From NCBI RefSeq assembly GCF_001411555.2, contig NW_023361708.1, positions 1 to 64,000 of the forward strand: 64,000 bases of DNA. Direction: 5' to 3'. The position numbers and the translations under genes were made by a program. Shown piece by piece: positions 46,713-58,745 of the stretch. The notes beneath the pieces were generated by a model. That model saw only the letters and a program-made list of their open reading frames with translations. It was not told the origin of the DNA and did not search any database. This DNA comes from Juglans regia (Eukaryota; Streptophyta; Magnoliopsida; Fagales; Juglandaceae). Within the stretch, counting starts at the first letter, position 1. The number at the start of each line of letters is the position of its first letter.

Positions 46713-46828
46713 GCAGCCCCACGAAACCGAACGTTGTTTTCACAAGACCTAGGCAAAGTCTTTCATGCGCTCCAAGAACGTTTCATAGTTGCAATTCACA
46801 CTTATTGACCAGACCATGAGGAGTACTT

Positions 46829-47742
46829 CTACAGGCATTTTTTAAAACTATTAGCAGCAGTGCTGCTGGCCTTGCCAAAGAGGATAAGATCATTAGCAAA
46901 AAGGAGATGCGAAATGGGGATGCTGTTTCTGCTGATAGTTATCCCTTGAATCTTGCCCAACTTTTCCTCTCTTGTGATTAACCTAGTAAGAACCTCGGTT
47001 CCTAAGATGAAAAGAAAAGGTGAGAAGGGGTCACCTTGCCTCAATCCCCTACTTGGCTTTATGTATCCTCTAGGCATACAATTAATGATTACTAAATAGG
47101 AGACTATTGAAATACATGATTTAATCCAAGTGATCCATCTGCCATTAAAACCTAGGCTTTCCATAATCTTGAGAATAAACTCTCATTCCATGAAATCAAA
47201 TGCCTTTTCCATATCAATCTTAATAGCCATGAAACTGGTCTTCCCTTTTTTCCTCCTTAAGAAGTGGAAGAGTTCTTGGGCCAAAATGGTATTTTCTTGA
47301 ATAGTCCTCCTAAGAACAAGAGAGGTTTGGTATGGAGAAATGATTCTAGGAAGTATTTTCTTGAGCTTATTCACCATAATCTTAGCAACCACTTTATAGC
47401 AAACATTAGAAAGGCTAATAGGCCTAACCTGATGAACAGTATCCAGGCTACTAGTCTGTGGAATCAGAGTGATGTATGTGTGATTAACAGCTTTGAGAAG
47501 CTTTCCACTCTGAAAGAAGTTGCATATAGCCTTAGTGAAATCATCTTTCACGATCCCCCAATAATGTTTACAAAAAAGGCTGGGGAATCCATCAGCGCTA
47601 GGAGCTTTTTTTGAAAGAGTTTGCCTAAAAGTAGATAGGATCTCCTCATCAGAGGTGATATCGCAGAGGAAGGTTTTTTCTTGATCCTTGATCTTTGAAC
47701 AACTTTAAGCTTGTTAAGAAGGATGTAACTCGGATTGCCCAT
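46829..47742 (-). pseudogene. Outer LINE ORF2, reverse transcriptase
   Basis: Minus-strand RT motifs in order are ALMDSPAFFVNIIGGS (canonical DGFPALF position), NHTYITLIPQ, VRPISLSNVCYKV, ISPYQTSLVLRRTIQENTILAQELF, FMAIKIDMEKAFDFME, MPRGYIKPSRGLRQGDPFSPFLFI and the catalytic LLFANDLILF. The first catalytic aspartate of the usual ADD is Asn here, so the enzyme would be inactive even apart from stops and frame changes. It ends near 46788 where the inner LINE is inserted. Confidence 0.85.
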
Positions 47743-48146
47743 GAAATGAGTGTCCTAAGCATTTTGAATCACCATTTGCCTAGTGCGGTCTCTAATCCAA
47801 AATTCCTCGAATTTGAAACTAGCACTATGCTGCCTTCTCCCACTAGTATCCAACACTATGGGTGGATGATCGAAAGCATTTAGAGGAAGATGGTGTAACA
47901 AGGAGTTTGGAAACAGATCCATCCAAGACTTATTAGCAATTCCTCTATCTAGAATCTTTGATATGACCTATACCTTGTCTATTATTGGTCCAGGTGTACA
48001 TCATAATAGTCTAAATTAATCATCCCACTATTATGCATGTAATCTTTGAGACCCCTGGAGTTTTAGGAACTCGCATAAGGTCTCCCTCCAAATTTTTCAT
48101 TTTGGCTAAGGATAGAATTAAAGTCCCCTATCTCAAGCTTTGGGTT
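47743..48146 (-). pseudogene. Outer LINE ORF2, endonuclease C-terminal part
   Basis: The minus strand reads GDFNSILSQNEKFGGRPYASS, DYMHNSGMINLDY, and later NAFDHPPIVLDT and FKFEEFWIRD. These are the late motifs of an L1 AP endonuclease, with several stops. The N-terminal half is missing, so the element is 5'-truncated at about 48146. Confidence 0.75.
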
Positions 48147-48888
48147 GGTACCAACTTTTTTGTTTTTGGTGTAGCCACTTTGGAAACAAAGTGGTTTTCT
48201 GCGTGGTCTTTTCTATGTGCACACTTGGGACTCCGAGAATAATAAAAGGAAGAATCACATTCTGTTTCTGCTCAGTTGGCCGTCGGGATTTCCACAACCC
48301 TATCACGGGGGTTAAACATGGAATTTTGTTCTGATTTGATGTCTCAGTTATGTTGTGCCAAGGAAATTTTGATTTAGAATATTTTTGAACTTTCACTTTG
48401 ATATCTTTGATAACATATTCTGACTCTGCATTCTGAAAATAAAAAGTGTTTTTGTTTTGCATTCTAAACTCTAGAAATACTCATGTTTGCATACTAGTAT
48501 ATGTTCTCTAATTATTAACTTGTTGATAACTCATCCCTTATCTCCACAAAATATTTTTCAGAAGATTTGAATATTTCAGCTGAGGATCAAGAATATGGAG
48601 CATGGGTGAGATAAGTTAAGAATAATGGATTAGCATAGAAGGTTTATATGAGTATTGAGGATTTTTATTCAGTAAGCTTGTTGTACTTTGATGATGTGAT
48701 TTGTTGGGAGGTTGATGTTTATATTAAGACTCTGTATTGTCTTAGAATAATTATACTAGAGTAATTGATGTGAATTAATGGGTATTTTGTTTGATAGAGA
48801 AAAATTGGAATATGTACTATGTGGTTGAAAAATGATTTTTAGATGACATGAGTTAACTCTTCGGACCCCTCGGAGACGAGGCATTACA
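48147..48888 (+). repeat. Family-D LTR 3' fragment
   Basis: It matches the solo LTR at 29969-32935 in reverse ('taccaactttt', 'cactttggaaacaaagtgg', 'tatcacgggggttaaacatg') and the last 0.75 kb of 58746-61778. It ends GAGGCATTACA. No PBS follows, and its 5' part is absent where the outer LINE begins. Confidence 0.8.
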
Positions 48889-48892
48889 GATC

Positions 48893-49870
48893 TCACTGGA
48901 GAAAAAATGCATAGATTGAGGGATGGTTTTGCTGGTGCACTGGTCCTTTTGCGGCTGCAAAGCTTCCTCTTCTTTTGAAGATATCAAAGGAAAAAATTCC
49001 ATTTTTCGTTAGAAGGGGAGACTTCCACCGAATCTTAAGGTTCAAGTTGTTTGAGCTCCAAACCAGAGGGATGATAGTCAAAATGACCGGGTCTTTTGCT
49101 TGTTTGATTCTCAACTAGCATCCATGGCCCATAGTTGGACACCTTAGTTTTTGTTTGTAGTGATGGGCATACCTGTTGAAGATGGCCAAGATAACTGCAG
49201 GAGTAGCAAAACTCGGATAAGCGCTCATACTTTAGACTAACCCAAGTTGCTGGTCTACGCTTTCTAATTAGTGGGAACCCTTTAAGCAATGGCTTTTAGA
49301 CATTGATCTCCACTTGAATACACATATACCTACAGAATAATATACCCGGACTCATTGCTTGTTCAACTTCAATGAAGTTGCCGAGTTTTGCAACTATCTT
49401 TTGACCATTAACATTAGTCATGAACTCGAGTGGAAGTCCATGTATCTAGACCGAAAAACACAAATATCTTGACATCGACGTCTTGAAGGCTTAAGCATGG
49501 TGTCAAGTTACAAATGACCATATGGAGCCCTTTGATGTTCCAAGGACGTTGGTCTAAAACCCTTTGCTTTTCCTATTATGATGAGAAAGTAAATAAGAAC
49601 ATATTGATGTCCAAATCCTCTATATTGAGACCATCAGAGAAACTCCATGCCAACTTGATTGTTGCATGGAGAGCATGCTTACTAAGAGGTCGAGAGGATA
49701 TTATCCTCCCAATGAGGATGTATGCCAAACACTAGGATGCAACCTCCATTTCAGGCTCCAGGTTAAGATCACTCCAATTCATTTGGGTGGTTGCATGCGA
49801 TACTTCGTTCAGTTTCTTCATGAGAGGAACAGAAGGGTCCATTGTTAACCTAGTTGGGTGTGGAGAAAGG
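48893..49870 (-). pseudogene. DUF4283/zinc-knuckle retroelement pseudogene
   Basis: Minus-strand fragments resemble DUF4283 ORF1 proteins of plant LINEs: VLDQRPWNIKGSHMVICNL (about 49550), MTNVNGQKIVAKLGNFIEVEQAMSPG (49420-49345), and LKGFPLIRKRRPATWVSLKYERLSEFCYSCSYLGHLQQVCPS (49289-49150). The last contains a CX2CX4HX4C knuckle and is followed by YGPWMLVEN. Frameshifts and stops abound. No RT or endonuclease neighbour belongs to it, so it is an isolated ORF1-like fragment between family-D LTR pieces. Confidence 0.75.
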
Positions 49871-50089
49871 GCAAAGTCAGAGCTAGCTTGGATTAAAGTA
49901 GCAAAAGGTGGCTAATGAGTTGTGAATGCAAGGAGTAAAAGCAGGATGAGAAGGATTGTTGGAGTTAATGCTAAAATGGTAGAAACCAATAATGGTAGGC
50001 TTTCAAGTTAAGGATAACTCAGAAGTGCCCAATCAGGAAGGATTTGAGTCATTTGAGAGGTGGAGAGAACTCATCGTGGAGCTAGGACA
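49871..50089. other. Short unassigned spacer
   Basis: No feature is recognised between the DUF4283 pseudogene and the family-D remnant. Confidence 0.4.
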
Positions 50090-50545
50090 CTTCATGGCAT
50101 ATGTTTGGTTATTAACGCTTAGTGAATATTTTCTAATTTAGGGGGTGAGACTATTTAGAGATCGGACTCAAGACTTTGATAATACGCTGCAAGAGTCGAG
50201 TAAGCGAGGTTCATATGCTAAACTTTGTATAAAAGGAAATGTATTGAGGTTGATTTTTAAAAGCATATGTATGTTTTGTTATGAGAAAAAATGAAACAAC
50301 CTCAGTTATTTGTTCTACATTACTCATGAAATCTATATGAAAGAGAAACTTATTTTCTGTCATGATTGATGTAGAAATGAGCAAAGTTTTTAGCATTTAG
50401 TTTTAGTTGTAGAGAAAGAGCGAATATGAAATCTGAAAATTTGTGCATGATTATGTGAAGATGTTTTGAATTTGTTTTCATTATGTGAAGCTGATATAAA
50501 TCCATTCAGTATTCTGTTTTTACCGAGGAATGGGGCTCCACATAA
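50090..50545 (+). repeat. Family-D LTR remnant
   Basis: It aligns with 60570-60910: 'gaggttgattt', 'gcatgtttgtttta', 'attactcatgaaatctatatgaaagag', 'catgattgatgtagaaatgagcaaa', 'gtgcatgattatgtgaagat' and 'attctgttttta'. It is non-coding. Confidence 0.75.
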
Positions 50546-50618
50546 ATTACTGGCAACTGGATTACTAGAAGAAGAGCCACCCCAAGAAAACCCCACCTCC
50601 TCCTTGCACACCACCCCC

Positions 50619-53600
50619 TGTAACAGCCCGCTAGAAATTCATTGGTGGAATTTCTATTGACTTTAGGAATCTCGTAAAAATCCCATAAGTTTTTACGAAT
50701 CGACCTATTGCATAGGTTTTAGTCTGTCAACATAGTCAGTGTTATCACTCACTATGCTGCTAGAAATATGAGTTTTATTTATTTGAGGTGGTTAGAAGTG
50801 TCAGAATGCATTATGGTCTACGCCATTAGACTCGGTGGATTATTTAGGATTTTATGGCACAATAGCCTATTTTCATAATTCCGGACGAAACGTCTGTTGA
50901 GAATTGTGAAATTATTTTTAGGGGCACTTCGAGGTTAAATTTCGGTAAAAGATTTTCACTGTAGGTTAATATGAATATTTAGGAATTTTTAGTACTAAGT
51001 TTATGATTCACTTTTTCGAAGTGAATAGTAACCTCGGTAAGCGCACCAATTGCAGTGTTTCGAAATCACAGTGTGGAATGTCCAAATTGGATTAGAGAAG
51101 TTTTATTTGGACACTTGGCAAGATCTTAGCCACACTTAGTGAATAATTTTAGACACTTGGCACCATAAGGAACGTTTGTTGGATTTGAAGGAATCAAGGT
51201 GTGAGATCATGTCGCTTAAGCAAAACTTTGTTTCATCTGCTCAACCAAATTGTGCCAGATCAAAGAGGTTTTCAATCCTAGTGAAATTCTAAATGGTGGG
51301 AATCCAATCGAAAGCCCAAAAGCTTTGTTGAAATCGAAACCCTAAACGGTTTCCCCAAAACCCTAAAGTTGGCCTCTAAACATTTTCTAATCCGATTTCT
51401 AGCATTGTGTTTAATCACTTGATTAAATCACTTCCACATGCTATTAATCCTTCAAATTTGTGTTAGAACATCATTATCCAACCTTGTTAACCTTGAAAAA
51501 TTGATTGGACCAAGTGATATTGGATTTGGGCTTGATAGCAACCCAAACCCTCTTTAAACCCCAAATTTTAGGCCCATTCGGTTTAGGCCCTTTAAGGCCC
51601 ACGAATTTGGTCACCATAGGATTGCTTCATGGCTAAGTTTTGTACCCCCACTTGGCTGGCCAGATCTGTACAAGAAGAGCCTAGAAGGTTCTTGAAAGAC
51701 ATAGCTAAAGGGCCACCTCACTCATTCACTCTTACACTCCACCTTAAGAAAAGATCTTGGTCTGATTTTTATGAGAAGAAAAGGCCAACACTCAACCATT
51801 CCTTCAGTCCTATCACTTTACATAGCTTGTGTAAGAAGCTCTTCAGTCCACTTCCCACGAAAAAGCAACTCTCCTTTACACTTTTCCTTCATAGAACACA
51901 AAAGACACTCTCGGACAGTTTTTCGTACCTCTTTTGAATGCCTGTTTCGAAGCTTTTGTAAGTGTTTCCTCGCAACGTTTCCTTCATGAAAGTTGTTTCT
52001 TTTGGAGTCTAGTTTACGTGGATATCTTATTTGTTCCATTTGGAGATCATTTGATTGGTAAAAAGTTGTTTAGACCCCAGAAAGGTCATTCTGGGCGATA
52101 AACTGGAGAGTGTGTTATATTTTGGAGTTTTTGACCAAGCTAATGAATAGATCTTGGTCCGAAATTTTTATGGAGTACTGTTAACATGTGTATATGATTA
52201 TTGGTTGAGGATTTGTTGCATGATTAAAAGTTTTGGTGAAATATTTTCTTAGGTCTAGAAACTTAGAAACTGGAAGAGGAAAAACAGTTTCTGTTTTGAG
52301 AAAGTTTAAATCTTTTATGGTTTAATCTTATTCCAATGGCTTTGATATTTTTATTGGAATATCCTAAGCATCTTATATACATGTTAGAATGTTATTTTGA
52401 AGATATTTGATGTTAGTTTCGAACATATGAAATTTTATGGAAGGAGATATTCGGTTAGGCCAAAGTGATGATGTTCTTGGCTAAATTTATGTTTTGGTTG
52501 ATGTTTACCCATGTGATCTTGAGTTTGAAGCTTGGATCTGTTTTAGGACACCTTTTTGAACCATGTGATGTTTTGGTTTGAAGATCACTTCTTTATAAGT
52601 CATGGATCAAGAGGTTGATCAAAACAAGTTAGAAACAAAAATTCTGTTTTGAACTTAGAAGAGAAACCAAAAAGTTCAAGTATGGTTTTAGTGATTTGGA
52701 TGACTTTTGTTCATGATTCAAAACATTATTATTCTTAAGAATATGTTATGAGTGTAGTAGAAGAAAAATTTTGGTTTAATCATGAGTTTTGAGATTTGAA
52801 AGAATTACAACAAAAAGCAAAGGAAATAGCCTTTGTAAGTTTCGGCCATATAGAGTTTTGATGGTTGTGTTTAGTTTTAAATTTTTATGAATTGATATTT
52901 GAGTTTAGGACAAAATTTACATAAGGTATGTAAATTTTGGTGATTTTTGAAGTTATGATGCAAAATCCTTAAGTTAGGGGTAAAATGGTCATTTTCCCAC
53001 ATGTAGAGGGTAAAATGGTAATTTTACTCTAAGTTGATATTTTTCCATATTCCTAATTGTTAGTGATTAAGTTCTAATTTTTAGAAATCACTACTTTCAG
53101 TTTCCCGTGATCGCACTTGAGTTTTGTCTCGAAGCGCGAAGATCGAGGTAAGTTAGCTTTTAACTTACTATCAATTTAATGTGTATGTGTGATAAGTAAG
53201 GGAACTAAATTGTATGTATGCATGTTATCATATGTGCCATGCCAAGTCATTACATATTTATCTGTTACACAGAATTTATTCTGTCATGAATTATTCATCT
53301 GTTACACAAGATATTCTGTCACGTATTGCTATACATGCTATACATTGCAAGTATGTCATGTTAAGTTAAGTATGCCATCTGTTACATGTATTTCTTGTCA
53401 TGTAATATTCATTGTCACATGTTACGCCACGTTAAGAAATGTTGTCTGTTATATGGTATGCCATGTTACGAAATGTTGCATGTTACATGTATGACATGTT
53501 ATGAAATGTTCTCTGTTACATTTATGTCTCGAAGTATGTCATGTCTGTCGTCCTACGTTCATGTCACGTTATGTTACGTCAAGATTTCTGTCTTTTATGT

Positions 53601-55013
53601 CACGTTCATGTTACGTCACGTTACGAAATGTCATGTCTGCCAGTTAAGTCATTCATGTCAATCACGACCCTAAGCGCTAGGATGGGGTAATATCCTAGTG
53701 GAACTCCTTTGTTCACGCTGGAGTGTCTAAATAGGTGTGAAATTCCCTGGGTTGACGAAGTACAGTCAACAGGTTGCGAATGGGGCCTAATTAGCTGGTC
53801 ACCGGAGCGCGCCAGGCACTAACGCCGATGGTGCCACACATTATGTTATGTGTGTCCACAGCAAGTGTGGCACAAACAGATAAGTCATGGGGCCACAACA
53901 ACTGTGGAGCATGAAGTATGGGGCCACAACAACTGTGGAGCATACACTACGTGAGACACAGCAATTGTGACACGTAGAATACGTGGGGCCACAACAACTG
54001 TGGAGTACGTATTAACGCACTCACAGCTGGTATAGAAACCTGTGATGTGATGCGGTAATCGGCAGGGACACACGGCTCAAGGGGACCTGTGTAGCACCCA
54101 TATGGTCACGTTAATGATTAAGTCTATTGAATAAGATTCCAAGTTCAAGTCATGTTTCACGTTATGTTATGTTCAAGTTTACGTTCACGCAATCATGGTA
54201 ATCCCATGAGACAAGAATATGTTCCAAGTTCATGTTATGTTATGTTCACGTTTACGTTATGTTCCAAGTTCACATTTATGTTATGTCATGCTCAAGTTCA
54301 AGTTCAAATTATGCATGTTCACGTTCATGCTATGTTTCAAGTCCATGTTATGTTCCAAGCTCACATTCATGTTATGTTTGAAGTCACGTTCATGCTAAGC
54401 TTCAGTTTCAGTTTAAGTTATGCCAGTTATGTTATGTTGTATGTCAAGTTATGCTATGATTACTTATGATTTGATTATGCATTCATGCTTTTACTGCCAT
54501 GCATGCATCATTAACCTGTGTGGAAGTTTCCTGTTAACTTGCTGAGATTTGTAATCAAATCTCACTGTGGTAGTCCCAACTACCATTCCCCGAATGGTAG
54601 ATCTTTTACAGGATCTGAAGGAGAATCGGGAATCGACCAACTGGAAACGGTCACCTAAGCGACGATGCGATGTAGGTGTTCGTACAGTAGTTACCTCAGA
54701 TTACTACTTGTATTTGTGGAGTTCAATCTCCATCACTCTTTTGATCACAACCTTTTCGGACTAGTGTTGTGATATCAGTTTTTGAGTATGTCATTATGTA
54801 TGAAGAATGTTTTAAGTATTTGGGATATTTCAGTTTGGTGCATAGTATTGCTGAAGAAAAAAAAAATTATCCGCTGCGAATATTGCATAATGCTAGATGC
54901 ATGTTAGGAATATTGCATCTTATATGTCATGAACGGGGGCAGGTAACCTTGTGTTGCATGTCTCGACGCTTCAAATGTCCGTCCGATCCCAAGCGGAATT
55001 TGGGGGCGTCACA
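50619..55013 (+). mobile_element. Family-B solo LTR with TSD CCCCC
   Basis: It runs TGTAACAGCCCGC to GGGGGCGTCACA, 4395 bp, flanked by CCCCC at 50614-50618 and 55014-55018, with intact TG and CA ends and no internal region. It is very similar to both LTRs of element B but mosaic: the translated block 51629-51937 equals the 3' LTR copy, while 53189-53673 equals the 5' LTR copy. It contains the stem-loop array (53856-54003) and low-complexity ATGTTATGTTCAAGTTC sequence (54125-54470). Confidence 0.95.
53856..54003 (+). repeat. Five-unit stem-loop array in solo LTR B (right copy)
   Basis: A 148-bp array of CCACA-N5-TGTGG type hairpins, the same length and order as the three other copies. Confidence 0.7.
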
Positions 55014-55018
55014 CCCCC

Positions 55019-55980
55019 CATGAACAAGACTGAACCATAAGCCCCTCGAATGCAAGACACCACCATCAATGTAAGTCCACACTGAGCACTAGCTATGCCC
55101 AAACCTCCACACTGTGAGCCTCCTCTCATCAAAGCCATCCTTAAACCACTATGAACCTCCCTCTTCACTACACTAAACATTTACACCACCAAGCTCTCCT
55201 CTGTCAGTCTCGCTCTCTCTCCCTATATGTGTGCATTGAAGCCCAAGCAACACTCGTAGTATCATGGACATAGCCTCTAGCAAGCTCAACCATACTGTGA
55301 GACCATCCACATGTTAGGAATGATAAGAGAAAAAGAGTAAAGCAAAAATGGATTCAATCATTGAAATCACAAGGCTTATGTGGTTTGCAATGTGCCTATG
55401 TCCATGGAGCTACATATGAATTTATTTCAGTTGATAAGCAAATACAATTAACCAGATCAATAGTTGTACATGGAATAATACAATATATATAGTAAACCTA
55501 AACAACCGATTGGGGCGGATCAAGCCCAAACAGGTCACAACTTCTTCACGAGGGTTCGGATTGGCCCAAGCATCCACTCCATGGCCCAAGCTTGGAAATC
55601 TACAATAAAATTGCAACAAATCCTTATCGGGTCTGGCCATCAAAATGTGCAGCCATAAATACAACCAGGTTCCACACATAGATGACCCACACAATAGCCC
55701 CTCACCATTGTTGCCTCCACCACAATTCGGCCTCACCCTCTATTTCAAGCAACCCAAAACAGAGCATCCTCAAATGTAGCAGTCGTTGCACTAACAACCA
55801 GTTTAAGACCAAGCTACACATTGCACTGACATAGCCCTCTCGAACCCTCATGCACACTACCATATGCCACTAACCTGAACCACTGTGCACCCCACCCAAG
55901 CCACCAGTTGCATGCTATAGTAGGGAGCCATCAAAAGGAAAGTGACGGATTAAGCAACAGTGCAATAGTATGACATTGCC
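55019..55980. other. Unassigned repeat-like region
   Basis: C- and A-rich sequence with ACCACTG, CCACC and CTCTCTCTCC stretches, similar in style to the 5' halves of family-D LTRs. I could not establish a clear alignment or LTR end. Short frames such as 55422-55736 (minus) show no domain. Confidence 0.35.
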
Positions 55981-56230
55981 CATTACAACTATTGGGTTCT
56001 CTCTCTAACTAGGAAAGTAAAAGAGTACTTGTAGCCACATCATTTGACTCCACTACATCGTCAAGGGTGAGAGCACATACTCATGCTGTGGCCATAACCT
56101 TTTGCTCAGTATTATTCATTGGCATTAGTGCTCTCTTTTACTAGGAATCTCGAGCAAGTCAGTTCAGCTTCCCACACTTGAAGCAAACATTTTGACCCCA
56201 TAATAACATCCCAAATGCATTGTCTATATG
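55981..56230 (-). pseudogene. Possible gag C-terminal remnant
   Basis: On the minus strand a zinc-knuckle-like start (CFKCGKL then LARD after a stop) is followed by acidic and aliphatic codons (DDVVESNDVATS). This resembles the gag/protease junction of the 24.9-25.3 kb remnant. The knuckle His and last Cys are lost. The assignment is tentative. Confidence 0.35.
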
Positions 56231-56379
56231 CCTGGAAACTATGATAAGTCTGACTCTCTTATGCTTGCCCCTAACGGTTGTTTTGGTAGGGCTTCTTATT
56301 CCAATTGGGAGACTACTATTGTTGTTGCTGCTTCTAACATTTCCTATGAGTACTTAGTTCGATTCCCTTATGGATATCT

Positions 56380-58722
56380 TGTGATGACCCAAGTTTTGTC
56401 TAGGCTTGGCCCTTAGAATTGGTTCTAGGTTGCCATGGCATTTTAGAAGCCTTAGTTACTTTGGAAGGCCTTAGAACCTTTGACGTAGTAACTTGAGCCC
56501 AAGAGTAGAGTGGCCCTAGTTAGAAACTTAGGCCCAATGGTTTAGGCACATGATCCAATTCTAAGTTACTAGTGCCATGTGTCGTGAGAATGTTACACCT
56601 TGAGCCTAGTCTTGATAGTGGGTTAAGGGGGAAAGAGAGGTGTAAGAAGGCACCAAGATGGGCTTACACACCTAGCCCATTGTTTTTGTCCAGAATTCGA
56701 GTTCCAAGGTAGGTTTCTGGGAAAAGGAAGACTAGGGTAGTGAAATGGAGTTTTCTAGAAGTTTTGCATAGGAAACTGAAGGGAGGCATATGGGATTTCG
56801 AATTTAGCTAACTTTTTGCCATGTGTCAAGCATGCACCAAGTTTCTAGAAAATCTTGTGAAGAGACTATTGTATCAAGGACAAGTTTGCCCTTAGGGTTT
56901 CGGCTAGCACACTTTCAAGCATTCCATTCACTTGCCACTTGTCACTTAGTGAATTTTAGACCAATGGTATATGAAAGGTCACGTAGGGAAGGAGTATTTG
57001 GAAGATGAAGCAACATCTTGGGAAAGGAAAATGGAGAGGACGGCTAGGGCTATGGCACACGCCTAATGCCACTTGTCTTCCATGCCAAGAGTTATTTGTT
57101 GGGAATAGGAAAAGGCATGTACGGTTTTACCAAGCTACCCTTGAAGAGATATTTACTTGTTTAAGAAAATGAAAGGCATAAGGGGGAGAGAAGGAATTTC
57201 GGCCAAGGAGGAGGAGTCCTACACACCATCCCCCAAAGTGTCTCTTGCCAATGCAATCCAAGTGGGGAACTCCAAGAGTCATTTCGGTAATAGGGAAAAG
57301 AGAAAGAAGAAACCTTACCACTTGTCATCCATGCAAGGACTTTGGATACAACCAAAGAGGGAAGTGAAGGGTCTCATATAAATAGAGAAAGGTTCATGCC
57401 AAGGGGGCTTTTCCCTTGACATTGTTTTGGACTTGCATGAGCTGTCACTCTCTCCACACAATTCTCCCTTGTTCATTGGAAAGTTTCCTCAATTTCTTGT
57501 ATTTTCTTTCCAACCAAACAAGGAGGGTCCTTGCAAGAGAAGGGATTTCGTCACTACCAATGATTAGCAAGGTAAGAATCAGCTTCCTCTAAGTCTTGCA
57601 CACACACAAGTCATTCTCATTCCGAAAATGAGATTCAAATCTCATTAGACTTTGAGAAAGATAGAACACACACACTTTCTACAATTTTCTTGGAAATAAC
57701 TTAGGGTTTTCAAGGAAAAACCCTTGAGGCCAATTAGTGAAGGGGGAGTTCATCCTCCAAGTTTCGACCACCACATGTATCTTACTTACTTTAGGTTTTG
57801 TTTTATTTTATGAGTGAAAGGAAGGGGTTTAAACCTAAAAACCCTAGAAGCCAAATGGTTTAAGACCAAGTGATGACCTAGAGATCCACACACACACTCA
57901 AGAACATGAGGTAGGATTTTAGATGCTCTTTCTAATATAGTATGTTTGGATTTATAGCTTGCTTGTATTCCTTACAAGGATTTTGTAAATATACACTCAA
58001 GTTACTCTTGGTTAATATTCGTATATGATTGTGTAAATCTTTCCATGGTTTTGATTGCTTTGTTTGTTATCTCTTGATTGTTTGTTTGAATATGTTAATA
58101 TGATCTTGAGTAACTCTAAGGAAGAAATTTGTATGTTTAGGATTTGTGATAAAATTATCATGAAATATGTCTATGAGTTTCGGTTTTCACTTGATTGAGG
58201 TTGATGGTTTATGCAACATGATGTTTCAGTTTGAACATGCTTTGGAAGTTTCGGACTTAGTCAAAAATCTATGATTTCAAGTCTTAGTTTACTATGTTTT
58301 GATTTCTATGATAAATACTTGAGGATTGGAGCATGTTTATGAGATGAATCTTCACGTTTTTGTACCTGTGAGTTTCGGGTTAAACAAGTTTTCATGGTTC
58401 CATGTATATGTTTTGATATCTTTTCTGGTTTATGTTATCATGATATGAAATGAACATGTTATGCTTGGTTCTTCATGCACGTCATTTCATAAGTCATATG
58501 TCAAGTATGAGTAAGTATGTTTATGTCTCATGTCACATGCATTTGGGGAAGAAGTGTTTTCGAAGAAAATGTTTTCGAAGAAAATGGTTTAAAAGTTATA
58601 TCACAACCCCAAGTGCTAGGGCAAGGTAATGTCCTAGTGGAACTCCTCTGTCCACTCTGGAGTGTTTAAGAATGGAGTGGTAACCCCTAGGTCGACAAAG
58701 TACAGTCAACAAGCCCTTAATT
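56380..58722 (+). repeat. Family-C LTR, plus strand
   Basis: It probably begins TGTGATGACCCAAG (56380). It has a TATAAATA box at 57377-57384, the downstream 'gattagcaaggtaagaatc' region (57565), and near the right end the 'aagtgctagggcaaggtaatgtcctagtggaactcc' and 'gacaaagtacagtcaac' blocks shared with family-B LTRs (53680-53770) and, in reverse, with 22170-22260. It breaks off at about 58722, where the PPT-bearing family-D unit starts. Its small frames lack domains. Confidence 0.6.
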
Positions 58723-58734
58723 CCCTTTTTTTAT

Positions 58735-58745
58735 AAGGGGGAGGA
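58735..58745 (+). other. Polypurine tract before family-D LTR
   Basis: AAGGGGGAGGA preceded by a T-run immediately abuts TGTAACACCC at 58746. Only about 20 bases of internal sequence are retained upstream. Confidence 0.8.

Larger units (their letters stand above)
41033..46787 (-). mobile_element. Inner L1-type LINE, near full length
   Basis: The minus strand holds ORF1 (46712-45427), ORF2 (45430-41316), a 3' UTR and an A-rich tail (41047-41031). It is inserted between VNCN and KSSI codons of the outer LINE RT. It is about 5.75 kb, close to full length for plant L1 elements. No target-site duplication is apparent at the two junctions, so end-processing or decay must have removed it. The copy is degenerate but clearly younger than the outer LINE. 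Confidence 0.88.
39399..48146 (-). mobile_element. Outer L1-type LINE, 5'-truncated and interrupted
   Basis: The minus-strand LINE consists of two blocks, 48146-46788 and 41032-39399, separated by the inner LINE. It starts within the endonuclease (GDFNSILS), passes through the RT and resumes past the insertion at KSSI. It ends with an RNase H domain and an A-rich tail (39399-39416). About 3.0 kb of its own sequence remains, and many stops show it is dead. At 48147 it meets a family-D LTR. Confidence 0.85.

Noticed and set aside
51629..51937. 102-codon open frame present in all four long family-B LTRs (also 13796-14104 minus, 20776-21084 minus, 35715-36023)
   Set aside because: Comparing the most diverged copy with this one, about 15 of 17 base differences change the amino acid, so there is no purifying selection. 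It is probably a chance frame within the LTR.
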